NCBI RefSeq assembly: GCF_000189395.1
Contig: NZ_AEPB01000006.1
Coordinates: forward strand, 1 to 51,344
Length of the DNA: 51,344 nt
Reading direction: 5' to 3'
Source of the DNA: Planococcus donghaensis MPA1U2
GTDB taxonomy: Bacteria; Bacillota; Bacilli; Bacillales_A; Planococcaceae
The translations under genes were made by a program, and so were the position numbers. Shown here piece after piece: positions 7,824 to 16,130 of this stretch. Under the pieces are notes generated by a model, which was given only the letters and a program-made list of their open reading frames with translations, made no database searches and was not told the DNA's origin. Position 1 is the stretch's first letter; every line of letters begins with the position of its first letter.

Positions 7824-10751
7824 ATGTCGATAAAAATTAACGGCACCCTTACTGATTTTGAACAAGGAAAAACTATTTTACAAGTGCTGAACGAACAGAA
7901 AATTCTTCACCCTCAAATTTGTTATATGCCCGAACTCGATCCAATTGAAACTTGTGATACCTGCATCGTTGAAGTTGATGGCAAACTTGTTCGCTCATGT
8001 TCAACAAAAGCTGTAGCTGGTATGGATGTGCAACTTGCTTCCCCACGGGCGAAAGAAGCTCAAACTGAAGCGATGGATCGAATTCTTGAAAACCATTTGC
8101 TTTATTGTACTGTTTGCGACAACAACAACGGAAACTGTAAAGTTCATAACACGGTCGACATGATGGAAATTGAACATCAAAAATATCCTTACGAACCAAA
8201 ATGTACAGTGGATGAAGTTGATTTAACAAATCCATTTTATCGGTACGATCCAAACCAGTGCATTGCATGTGGTCAATGTGTAGAAGTTTGTCAGAACTTA
8301 CAAGTTAACGAAACATTAACAATGGATTGGTCGCGCGATCGTCCGATTGTTCTTTGGGACGGTGGCGCAAAAATCAATGACTCCTCATGTGTTAGCTGTG
8401 GTCAATGTGTAACGGCTTGTCCATGTAATGCGCTAATGGAAACCTCAATGCTCGGTGAAGCTGGCTTTATGACTGCAATCCCAGAAAAAGTTCTTAGCCC
8501 GATGATTGATTTGGTAAAAGATGTAGAACCAGGCTATAGCGGAATCATGGCTGTTTCTGATGCAGAAGCGAAAATGCGTGAAACACGCACGAAAAAAACC
8601 AAAACGGTTTGTACGTTCTGCGGTGTTGGTTGTTCGTTTGAAGTGTGGACAAAAGATCGCAAAATCTTAAAGATTCAACCCGTTTCAGAAGCACCTGCCA
8701 ATCAAATTTCGACTTGTGTTAAAGGTAAATTCGGGTGGGATTTCGTCAACAGCGAAGAACGCATCACAACTCCTTTAATCCGGAAAGATGGCGAGTTTGT
8801 TGAAGCTAGCTGGGAAGAAGCGCTTGACCTTGTGGCTTCTAAATTTAAAGCAATTAAAGAACAAAACGGTAAAGACTCCATTGGTGTTATTTCTTCTTCA
8901 AAAATTACGAACGAAGACAACTATGTAATTCAAAAGTTAAGTCGTCAAGTATTTGAAACAAATAACGTCGACAACTGTTCACGTTATTGCCAATCCCCTG
9001 CAACTGATGGATTGTTCCGTACAGTTGGAATGGGCGGAGATGCGGGTACGATTAAAGATATTGGTAGCGCCGGGCTCGTGATTATTGTAGGGGCAAATCC
9101 CGCTGAAGGTCACCCCGTTCTAGCAACACGTGTAAAAAGTGCTCATAAATTACACGATCAGAAATTGATTGTGGCGGATATGCGTAAAAACGAAATGGCT
9201 GAACGCTCCGACCTGTTCATTACCCCTAAACAAGGTACTGACCAAGTATGGTTAATGGCTGTCACAAAATACATGATTGATCAAGGTTGGCACGATCAGC
9301 AATTTGTTGATGAAAACGTCAATTATTTTAACGAGTTTAAAGAAGTATTGGCTCAGTACACGCTAGAGTATGCTGAAAAACGGAGTGGCGTTTCAAAAGA
9401 AACGATTATCCGTACTGCAGAAATGATTCGTGATGCTGATGGCACGTGTATTCTTTGGGGCATGGGCGTTACACAAAACACAGGTGGATCTGATACGTCT
9501 GCTGCTATTTCCAACTTATTGTTAGCAACAGGAAATTACCGTCGTCCTGGTGCTGGCGCTTACCCACTTCGTGGTCATAACAACGTACAAGGTGCTTGCG
9601 ATATGGGCTCACTTCCAGGTTGGTTACCAGGATACCAACACATCACCGACGACAATGCACGTCAAAAATTCGAGCAAGCTTACGGCGTGAAAATTGATGA
9701 CAAGCCAGGCATGGACAATATCCAAATGCTACAAGCTGTGGATGAAGGCATTATGAAAGCGATGTACGTTGTTGGTGAAGATATGGCTTTAGTTGACTCT
9801 AATGCTAATCACGTTGATGAAGTTTTATCGAAGCTCGACTTTTTCGTTGTGCAAGACATCTTCTTCTCACGTACAGCACAATATGCAGATGTTATTTTAC
9901 CAGCATCACCGTCACTTGAAAAAGATGGTACGTTTACTAATACAGAACGTCGTGTTCAACGTCTGTACAAAGCATTACCAGAATTAGGACAATCGAAAGC
10001 AGATTGGTGGATTGTTCAAGAAATTGCGAACCGTCTAGGTGCTGGCTGGAATTACAGTCACCCAAGTGAAATTTTTGCTGAAATGGCAAGCCTGTCTCCC
10101 CTATTTGCAAAAGCAGATTATACGAATATGGAAGGATGGGACAGTTTCTTATGGGGTAGCTTAGAAGGCGAAAGTACGCCTCTTCTATATGTAGATGGCT
10201 TTAACTTCCCGGATAAAAAAGCACGATTTGCTTTATCTGATTGGGTTGAGCCTGTTGTCTTTCCTCAAGAATACGATTTACACATTAACAACGGTCGTTT
10301 ATTAGAGCATTTCCATGAAGGCAATATGACAGATAGATCTAAAGGAATTCTTTCTAAATTACCAGAGACTTTCGTTGAAGTGTCACCAAAACTTGCAAAA
10401 GAACGCGGACTTGAAGATGGCTCAACAGTGCGTCTTGTCTCACCATATGGCGCATTAAAATTACCGGTCATTGTAACAGATCGAGTAAAAGACAATGAGC
10501 TATTCTTGCCAATGAACTCTACCAAAAAAGAAACTGCCATTAATTTCTTAACGGGGCCGGCTGTTGACCAACGAACAAATACACCTGCCTATAAGCAGAC
10601 GAAAGTTCGCATGGAAGTATTAAAAGATCACGTAAAACGTCCGCTACCAAAATCAAACCCGCGTGATAAAAAGCGCACGCCACAATCAGGCATTGAAGTC
10701 GAACGAAAATGGGCACGTGATGGCTATGTGCATTTGACAGATCAACGATAG
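7824..10751 (+). CDS. fdhA: Formate dehydrogenase, alpha (molybdopterin) subunit
   Basis: A cytosolic molybdo-bis-MGD enzyme that oxidises formate to CO2, with 975 residues. Domains in order: a 2Fe-2S ferredoxin fold with cysteines 33, 44, 47 and 59; a His/Cys 4Fe-4S region near 90-105; two 4Fe-4S ferredoxin motifs (CIACGQCVEVC and CVSCGQCVTACPC); then the molybdopterin core beginning CTFCGVGCSFEVW near residue 265; and a C-terminal dinucleotide-binding domain. The catalytic ligand is cysteine 389 in CSRYCQSPATDG, not selenocysteine. The next residue is Gln where E. coli FdhH has His. The architecture matches Bacillus YjgC/YrhE. No separate diaphorase gene is adjacent, so the electron acceptor is not evident. 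AAAGGAGG precedes the ATG. Confidence 0.95.
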   Translation: MSIKINGTLTDFEQGKTILQVLNEQKILHPQICYMPELDPIETCDTCIVEVDGKLVRSCSTKAVAGMDVQLASPRAKEAQTEAMDRILENHLLYCTVCDNNNGNCKVHNTVDMMEIEHQKYPYEPKCTVDEVDLTNPFYRYDPNQCIACGQCVEVCQNLQVNETLTMDWSRDRPIVLWDGGAKINDSSCVSCGQCVTACPCNALMETSMLGEAGFMTAIPEKVLSPMIDLVKDVEPGYSGIMAVSDAEAKMRETRTKKTKTVCTFCGVGCSFEVWTKDRKILKIQPVSEAPANQISTCVKGKFGWDFVNSEERITTPLIRKDGEFVEASWEEALDLVASKFKAIKEQNGKDSIGVISSSKITNEDNYVIQKLSRQVFETNNVDNCSRYCQSPATDGLFRTVGMGGDAGTIKDIGSAGLVIIVGANPAEGHPVLATRVKSAHKLHDQKLIVADMRKNEMAERSDLFITPKQGTDQVWLMAVTKYMIDQGWHDQQFVDENVNYFNEFKEVLAQYTLEYAEKRSGVSKETIIRTAEMIRDADGTCILWGMGVTQNTGGSDTSAAISNLLLATGNYRRPGAGAYPLRGHNNVQGACDMGSLPGWLPGYQHITDDNARQKFEQAYGVKIDDKPGMDNIQMLQAVDEGIMKAMYVVGEDMALVDSNANHVDEVLSKLDFFVVQDIFFSRTAQYADVILPASPSLEKDGTFTNTERRVQRLYKALPELGQSKADWWIVQEIANRLGAGWNYSHPSEIFAEMASLSPLFAKADYTNMEGWDSFLWGSLEGESTPLLYVDGFNFPDKKARFALSDWVEPVVFPQEYDLHINNGRLLEHFHEGNMTDRSKGILSKLPETFVEVSPKLAKERGLEDGSTVRLVSPYGALKLPVIVTDRVKDNELFLPMNSTKKETAINFLTGPAVDQRTNTPAYKQTKVRMEVLKDHVKRPLPKSNPRDKKRTPQSGIEVERKWARDGYVHLTDQR

Positions 10752-10765
10752 AAAGGTGATGTCCT

Positions 10766-11245
10766 ATGGCAAGTCCGATAACACAGATCAAGAAAAAAGA
10801 ATGGACCTCTGAAGAAATCCGTCAACAAAAGCTTTATGAATTGGAAACGTTAATCGCTGAACAAAACGAGGCACTAAACAAACTATTAGCTATTACAGGC
10901 GATTTAGATGATGCCGGTGTTTTGGATGCTGTGGGCGCGATGGTCAAAGCCAAAGAAGGCATTGCCGAAGTGGTCATGGAACAAGCTACGCGTGAGCCGG
11001 TTACAAACCTCATCAACAATATGATGAGCGCTGCTGGTGCATTAACTGCGATCGATCCGGAGTCAACGGGCCGATTGGCAGCGAGTGCAGTTAGAGGGTT
11101 GAAAGAAGCTGAAGAACAAAATCAAAATGGCAAGAAAATTGGCGTATTCCAACTTCTCAAAGCTTTACGTGATCCAGATATTAATCGAACTATTAAGTTC
11201 GGCCTTAATTTTTTACGAGGAATGGGAAAAGAATTAGGTAAATAA
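10766..11245 (+). CDS. DUF1641 protein (YjgD/YrhD-like)
   Basis: A 159-residue soluble protein following fdhA after 14 bases, behind an AAAGGTGAT ribosome binding site. The sequence is helical and rich in Glu and Ala. A C-terminal block, FQLLKALRDPDINRTIKFG, is typical of DUF1641. In Bacillus the same pair (yjgC-yjgD, yrhE-yrhD) is conserved, which argues for a dedicated subunit or assembly role. The molecular function is not established. It is co-transcribed with fdhA, and a terminator follows. Confidence 0.88.
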   Translation: MASPITQIKKKEWTSEEIRQQKLYELETLIAEQNEALNKLLAITGDLDDAGVLDAVGAMVKAKEGIAEVVMEQATREPVTNLINNMMSAAGALTAIDPESTGRLAASAVRGLKEAEEQNQNGKKIGVFQLLKALRDPDINRTIKFGLNFLRGMGKELGK

Positions 11246-11257
11246 GAAGATTTTTAT

Positions 11258-11291
11258 AAACAGTTGCGGATACTCCGCAACTGTTTTTTAT
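11258..11291 (+). terminator. Intrinsic terminator of the fdhA operon
   Basis: AAACAGTTGCGGA (11258-11270) pairs perfectly with TCCGCAACTGTTT (11274-11286) across a three-base loop, followed by a T-run. Confidence 0.92.
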
Positions 11292-11430
11292 TGTGTAAAG
11301 GTAGATTACTTACGGTAGATTTCTAAAAGTTTAAAAACGCCCTATTATATAGAAGAAACTAAAATAAATGCGTCACTTTTTTTCTTTTTGTCTAGTAGAT
11401 TTGAGTGAGAAATTCTGAGGTTATTGATTT

Positions 11431-11556
11431 CGCAAACAAAGGTGTACATCGCGCAAACAATGGGTTTTATACCGCAAACAAACTACTCTATCCCGCAAAC
11501 AAGCTGTTGAATTCGGCAAACAAACTACTCTATCCTGCAAACAAACTCGATTTCAC
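11431..11556. repeat. Tandem array with an exact 21-bp period
   Basis: The core GCAAACAA recurs at unit starts 11431, 11452, 11473, 11494, 11515 and 11536, each exactly 21 bases apart. A decayed seventh copy may follow near 11556. Between cores lie about 11 variable bases, but the third and fifth units share ACTACTCTATCC, so a two-unit block was probably duplicated. The in-frame reading upstream is closed by a stop, so it is not a coding repeat. It lies between the fdhA terminator and the aceA promoter. The rest of the 11246-11730 gap is A+T-rich without a gene. Confidence 0.85.
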
Positions 11557-11730
11557 GAAATAAATAACTCAATAACCTACTATTTCCACCTTATAAAATT
11601 ATACTTCTCGTTATTTCTAGTAAATAGTTACCTCTCTAGCTCCCCCTAGAACCTCCCCAACACTTAAAATCTATACTTTATCGTTCGATAACTGCTTTTG
11701 TCATGATATATTCGCTTTTATCCATTTCTT

Positions 11731-11796
11731 ATGACAAAAAACCCCGACTGTTATATATTAATTAACAAGAAAACAAACTGTATTAATACAGTTGTT
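11731..11796 (+). promoter_or_regulatory. aceA promoter with palindromic operator candidate
   Basis: ATGACA (11731-11736) and TATATT (11754-11759) are 17 bases apart. Immediately downstream, 11772-11796 forms a near-perfect palindrome centred on CTGTATTAATACAG with AACAA/TTGTT flanks. It lies just after the predicted start of transcription, a usual place for a repressor site. The cognate regulator is unknown. Confidence 0.55.
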
Positions 11797-11831
11797 AATC
11801 AAATTTTTCAAATCAGAAAGGGATGGATGAC

Positions 11832-13124
11832 ATGGTCGCAAACAAACTTCAACAAATCGAGGAACTAAACACTAGCTGGGAAAATGACAGTCGCTGGAAC
11901 GGCATTGAGCGTATGTATACGGCAGAGGAAGTTGTAAAGCTTCGCGGTTCTATACAAATCGAGCATACTTTAGCAAGAAAAGGTGCAGAGCGTTTATTCC
12001 GCTCGATTCACGAAGAGGATTTTGTAAACGCGTTAGGTGCTTTGACTGGGAATCAGGCCGTTCAACAAGTAAAAGCTGGCCTAAAAGCCATTTACTTGAG
12101 CGGCTGGCAAGTAGCTGCAGATGCTAACTCTGCAGGTCAAATGTATCCTGATCAAAGCTTGTACCCTGTTAATTCCGTCCCTGATGTTGTAAAGAAAATA
12201 AACCAGGCACTTCAACGTGCGGATCAAATTGACGGTGTTGAAGGCACTGAAGGATTTGATTGGTTTGCACCTATCGTGGCGGATGCTGAAGCAGGATTTG
12301 GCGGACCGTTAAACGTTTACGAATTGATGAAATCAATGATTGAAGCTGGAGCAGCTGGCGTTCACTTTGAAGACCAATTAGCATCTGAGAAAAAATGCGG
12401 ACACTTAGGCGGTAAAGTATTGTTGCCAACTCAAAACGCCGTAAGAAACTTAGTTTCTGCTCGATTGGCAGCAGACGTACTTGGAGTACCAACATTAATC
12501 ATCGCTCGTACAGACGCCGATGCAGCTGACTTAATCACTAGCGATATCGATCCTCGTGACCATAAATTCATCACAGGCGAGCGTACACCTGAAGGATTTT
12601 ACCGGACGAATCCTGGGATTGACCAAGCCATTGCACGCGGCTTAGCATATGCGCCATACGCAGATCTTGTTTGGTGTGAAACGTCCCACCCGAACTTAGA
12701 AGAAGCACAACAATTTGCCGATGCAATTCACGCAGAATTCCCTGGTAAATTGCTTGCATATAACTGTTCACCTTCATTCAACTGGAAAGCGAAGCTTGAT
12801 GAAGAAACAATTGCGAAATTCCAAGTTGAACTTGGCAAAATGGGGTATAAGTTCCAATTCGTTACACTAGCTGGGTTCCATTCTTTAAACCACAGCATGT
12901 TTGAACTTGCTTATGACTACAAAGATCACGGCATGGCTGCATATTCGAAACTTCAGCAAGCCGAGTTTGCGAACGAATCAAAAGGTTACACAGCGACTCG
13001 TCACCAACGCGAAGTTGGAACAAGCTATTTTGACGAGATTTCACAAATCGTTTCAGGTGGAACGAGTTCCACAACAGCAATGAAAGGTTCTACTGAAACC
13101 GCTCAATTTACTACAACTAAATAA
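11832..13124 (+). CDS. aceA: Isocitrate lyase
   Basis: Splits isocitrate into glyoxylate and succinate, the first step of the glyoxylate bypass needed for growth on acetate or fatty acids. The 430-residue protein carries the catalytic signature KKCGHLGGK with cysteine 189 and the metal-binding region [13 protein letters not shown] chose ATG 11832 (MVANK) because the AAAGGGA site lies eight bases before it; an ATG three codons earlier overlaps that site. Malate synthase is not in the window. A small YhfH-like gene follows on the same strand. Confidence 0.96.
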   Translation: MVANKLQQIEELNTSWENDSRWNGIERMYTAEEVVKLRGSIQIEHTLARKGAERLFRSIHEEDFVNALGALTGNQAVQQVKAGLKAIYLSGWQVAADANSAGQMYPDQSLYPVNSVPDVVKKINQALQRADQIDGVEGTEGFDWFAPIVADAEAGFGGPLNVYELMKSMIEAGAAGVHFEDQLASEKKCGHLGGKVLLPTQNAVRNLVSARLAADVLGVPTLIIARTDADAADLITSDIDPRDHKFITGERTPEGFYRTNPGIDQAIARGLAYAPYADLVWCETSHPNLEEAQQFADAIHAEFPGKLLAYNCSPSFNWKAKLDEETIAKFQVELGKMGYKFQFVTLAGFHSLNHSMFELAYDYKDHGMAAYSKLQQAEFANESKGYTATRHQREVGTSYFDEISQIVSGGTSSTTAMKGSTETAQFTTTK

Positions 13125-13203
13125 ACAAAACTTATATGACTAGCATCTATTTCACCGCCATGGCATTCACCCAAAATAAACTAACTTATTGGAGGAGATT
13201 CAT

Positions 13204-13332
13204 ATGAAAACGACAAAAACTTACGAGACACGCACAATGAAAGAATGCCGCGAGTGCGGATGCGAAATCAAAGAGCAGCAACAGTCAATCATCTACGAAT
13301 GTGAACGTTGCATGTGCAATAAAGACGAATAA
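13204..13332 (+). CDS. Small YhfH-like Cys-rich protein
   Basis: A 42-residue protein behind a GGAGGAG site. It contains two short cysteine clusters, CRECGC and CERCMC, spaced to form a single zinc-ribbon-like knuckle, with a charged linker between them. This resembles the short YhfH family of Bacillus, whose function is unknown. It lies 79 bases after aceA with no terminator between and a strong one after it, so the two are probably co-transcribed. Confidence 0.75.
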   Translation: MKTTKTYETRTMKECRECGCEIKEQQQSIIYECERCMCNKDE

Positions 13333-13340
13333 AACAAAAA

Positions 13341-13378
13341 ACACAAGCCACTCGAAATTGAGTGGCTTGTGTTTTTTA
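13341..13378 (+). terminator. Intrinsic terminator of the aceA transcript
   Basis: ACACAAGCCACTC (13341-13353) pairs perfectly with the complementary arm at 13360-13372 around a six-base loop, then six T. Confidence 0.93.
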
Positions 13379-13426
13379 TATCAGTTCCATTATACATACT
13401 GAAAAATTATAGGAGTAACTAAACAC

Positions 13427-14137
13427 TTATTTACTTTTACTAACTTTTAAAATTAAAAAGTTTGGGCTCTTCATTAGCTTCGCATATTGTTCGGGTGCTA
13501 GTTTTTTGAATATCTCAGTTGGTTTTGGTTCTATTATTTTTTCGATTGTAAAGTGAGCAAGTAGTGACTCAAAAACTTCACCTAAAGATCTACGGAAAAA
13601 CGGCACTTTGTAAGTCTTTCCTCCTTTGTTCCACGAATCCACAATTAGCTCTGTGCTAAAATAATCGACGTCTTCTAATAATTGGAGATCTGTTAGCGGA
13701 TGATGAATCGATAAAAGAAAGCTGCCTCCAGGTTTTAATACTCGGTGAAGTTCTTTAAATGTCTCTCTCCACTCTTTTAAATAATGTAATGTTAACGAGC
13801 TAACAACCACATCAAACGTTTCATCTTGAAAAGGTAAGGTTTCTTCTAAATCCAAACAAATTACAGAGGCTTTGTCTCCCAGTAATTTATGCGTGTGCTT
13901 GACCATTTCTGGACTAATATCTACCGCTGTTATTTGTGCACCTCGATGAGCAAATTGCTCAGAATACCAACCAGCAGAACAGCCCGCATCGAGTATATGT
14001 AACCCGGTCAACTTTTGTGGGACTAGTTGCATCATCGCCGGTCTTTCATATTGCGTATTGTATAAATTATTCGCATCTCCCATTTGCTTATAAATGCCTG
14101 CTAGCTCATTAAATACATCCACTACTTGGTTTTTCAT
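13427..14137 (-). CDS. SAM-dependent methyltransferase, class I
   Basis: A 236-residue cytosolic methyltransferase of the UbiE/Methyltransf_11 type. The SAM-binding glycine motif is LDAGCSAGWYSEQFA near residue 49, followed by the acidic AVDISPEMV. The later FDVVVSSLTLHYL and HRVLKPGGSFLLS blocks complete the fold. The substrate cannot be told from sequence. A GGGGAG site precedes the ATG, and the gene follows the acetyltransferase gene after 15 bases on the same strand, so the two are likely co-transcribed. Confidence 0.88.
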   Translation of the reverse strand: MKNQVVDVFNELAGIYKQMGDANNLYNTQYERPAMMQLVPQKLTGLHILDAGCSAGWYSEQFAHRGAQITAVDISPEMVKHTHKLLGDKASVICLDLEETLPFQDETFDVVVSSLTLHYLKEWRETFKELHRVLKPGGSFLLSIHHPLTDLQLLEDVDYFSTELIVDSWNKGGKTYKVPFFRRSLGEVFESLLAHFTIEKIIEPKPTEIFKKLAPEQYAKLMKSPNFLILKVSKSK

Positions 14138-14152
14138 ACTTACTCCCCAATC

Positions 14153-14686
14153 TCATCGATTAATTCTATACAATACGTGTCGCTCAAGAGAATTACCCTT
14201 TTCGAGCTTCGGATGATCAAATTCTCCCACTTGAATCATGCCAACTCTTTTCATCACGCTTTCAGAAGGCTTGTTAATTGCCGCAGTAAAAGAATACACT
14301 TGCTTCATGTTTAATGGGCCAAACGCATACGCTAAACAAGCTTCCGCTCCTTCTGTTGCGTAACCGTTTTTCCAAAATCGTTTGTCTAAGCGCCAACCAA
14401 TTTCTGCAGAACCTTTCCCTTCTATCTCCATTGTAATTTCCAGTAATCCGATAAAACCGATAAACGCTTCGTCTTCTTTTCGTTCTACTGCCCACATTGT
14501 ATAGCCTTTATCATCCATATGCGCTTCAAAGCGATCTATTAATTGATTCGCTTGGGCTTTCGACAATCGTTCAGGAAAATAACGCATCACTTCTACGTCT
14601 TTAGACATAGCAGAAAATTTGTCTCGGTCTGTGTTTTTCCAACGCCTAAATCCTAACCTTTTGGATTCAAAAAGATAGTTCGTCAA
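14153..14686 (-). CDS. GNAT-family N-acetyltransferase (RimJ/RimL-like)
   Basis: A 177-residue acetyl-CoA-dependent acetyltransferase. It begins with the RimJ/RimL-type FESKRLGFRRW, continues through AEIGWRLDKRFWKNGYATEG, the acetyl-CoA loop region, and ends with the SVMKRVGM segment typical of this branch. Translation appears to start at TTG (14686) with GGGGG about ten bases upstream; no better ATG exists nearby. The acceptor may be a protein N terminus or a small amine. It precedes the methyltransferase gene. Confidence 0.85.
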   Translation of the reverse strand: MTNYLFESKRLGFRRWKNTDRDKFSAMSKDVEVMRYFPERLSKAQANQLIDRFEAHMDDKGYTMWAVERKEDEAFIGFIGLLEITMEIEGKGSAEIGWRLDKRFWKNGYATEGAEACLAYAFGPLNMKQVYSFTAAINKPSESVMKRVGMIQVGEFDHPKLEKGNSLERHVLYRINR

Positions 14687-15004
14687 AAGTCTTCAGCCCC
14701 CTTTTTTAATTCATATCCCAAATTATTTTCGCTCTTCTATATTACCAAATTTCGGCATTATTAAAAACCGCATACGTAATTGTCATCTTTCAAAGCATTA
14801 TTTAATAAAACATAAAAATAATAAAGAAATATCAAAAATAAAGATTGCAATATGCAGTATTTTTTTGCATTATTATAGATAGGGATAATTATTAATGCAA
14901 AAAAATTTTGCGTCTAACATTTTATTCTACATATGTTGAAGGTTCACTACATCTTCAACGATTTGTTCCGTTATAAAATACAGAGAAGATTGGGGCAATA
15001 AAAA
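14687..15004 (+). promoter_or_regulatory. A+T-rich upstream region of proline dehydrogenase
   Basis: There is no gene here. A possible promoter is TTGCAA (14845-14850) with CATTAT (14868-14873) at 17-base spacing; TATTAT three bases on is an alternative -10. Downstream, GCAAAAAAATTTTGC near 14898 is palindromic and could be an operator. Confidence in any of these is low. Confidence 0.35.
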
Positions 15005-15979
15005 ATGATCGTAAAAAACTTCTTTATCCACCTTTCAGAAAACCAACTTTTAAATAAAGCTGCTCAAAATTACGGTTTCAAACTTGGAGCTCATAGCGTA
15101 GTTGCGGGAACCAACATTGAAGAAGCCATTGGCAGCATCAAAGAACTAAATGCACAAGGCATTAGTTGCACGATTGATAACCTTGGAGAATTTGTCCACG
15201 ATAAAGCAGAAGCGTTAGCAGCAAAAAATCAGATCTTGGGTGTAGTGGATGCGATCCACAACCACGATGTAGATGCGCATATCTCATTAAAGCCTTCTCA
15301 ATTAGGTCTGGATATCGACTATGCCTTCTGTTTTGAAAACATTAAAGAAATTGTTGATAAAGCATCTCACTACGGGATTTTTATCAATATTGATATGGAA
15401 AACTATGATCGCCTACAACCTTCATTTGACTTGATGGAAGAGTTGTCTAAAGACTATGACAACATTGGTACCGTAATTCAATCGTATTTCCTAAGAGCTC
15501 AAGAAGACATTAAAAAATATAGCAACTACCGTCTTCGCATTGTAAAAGGTGCATACAAAGAGCCGGAAGCTGTTGCATACCAAACAAAAGAAGAAATTGA
15601 TGCGAATTATATCGAATTGATCGAGTACCATTTGTTAAACGGTAAGTTTACTTCAATTGCAACTCACGATCATAACGTCATTAATCATGTTAAACAATTT
15701 GTCATTGACCATAATATTTCAAATGATAAGTTTGAATTCCAAATGCTTTATGGTTTCCGTAAAGAAATGCAGTTTGAACTTGCAGCGCAAGGTTATAATT
15801 TCTGTACGTATATTCCTTTCGGCACAGATTGGTATGGTTACTTCATGCGTAGACTTGCTGAGCGTCCTCAAAACTTGAACTTGGTCGTTAAACAAGTATT
15901 TACGAAAAAAACGAATACGGCATTAGGCGTAGTAGCTGGCGCATTTTTACTCGGCCGCTTAACAAGCAAAAAGTCATAA
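15005..15979 (+). CDS. Proline dehydrogenase
   Basis: A monofunctional FAD-dependent enzyme that oxidises proline to pyrroline-5-carboxylate and feeds electrons to quinone. The 324-residue protein follows the Bacillus PutB/FadM type: HISLKPSQLGLD, INIDMENY, RLRIVKGAYKEP, ATHDHNVI and the C-terminal YFMRRLAERPQN with its proline-binding arginines. A final hydrophobic stretch (LGVVAGAFLLGRL) suggests a membrane anchor or contact. GGGG lies nine bases before the ATG. No pyrroline-5-carboxylate dehydrogenase is adjacent. Confidence 0.93.
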   Translation: MIVKNFFIHLSENQLLNKAAQNYGFKLGAHSVVAGTNIEEAIGSIKELNAQGISCTIDNLGEFVHDKAEALAAKNQILGVVDAIHNHDVDAHISLKPSQLGLDIDYAFCFENIKEIVDKASHYGIFINIDMENYDRLQPSFDLMEELSKDYDNIGTVIQSYFLRAQEDIKKYSNYRLRIVKGAYKEPEAVAYQTKEEIDANYIELIEYHLLNGKFTSIATHDHNVINHVKQFVIDHNISNDKFEFQMLYGFRKEMQFELAAQGYNFCTYIPFGTDWYGYFMRRLAERPQNLNLVVKQVFTKKTNTALGVVAGAFLLGRLTSKKS

Positions 15980-16042
15980 GGTTCTATTTATAGGGTTATT
16001 ACTTCACTAACCACATACGCTTTTGATATCAACTAAACTATT

Positions 16043-16092
16043 AACACCAAAAAACCTGTAAACCATAGACGGCTTGCAGGTTTTTTGGTGTT
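16043..16092. terminator. Bidirectional terminator
   Basis: AACACCAAAAAACCTG (16043-16058) pairs with CAGGTTTTTTGGTGTT (16077-16092). A-rich and T-rich arms let it serve both proline dehydrogenase and the converging phosphoesterase gene. Confidence 0.85.
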
Positions 16093-16130
16093 CACTAATA
16101 AATATTGATAAATACAGAAACAAAATAATA

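Noticed and set aside
7873-8268. A 131-codon minus-strand frame inside fdhA
   Set aside because: Entirely antisense to a strongly recognised formate dehydrogenase; no translation signal.
11431-11556. CRISPR-like array
   Set aside because: The conserved core is about 10 bases and the spacers about 11; no cas gene is present, and one spacer is repeated.
11431-11556. Coding heptapeptide repeat (21 bp = seven codons)
   Set aside because: In the frame that keeps the repeat, a stop lies immediately upstream and no start or ribosome binding site is present.
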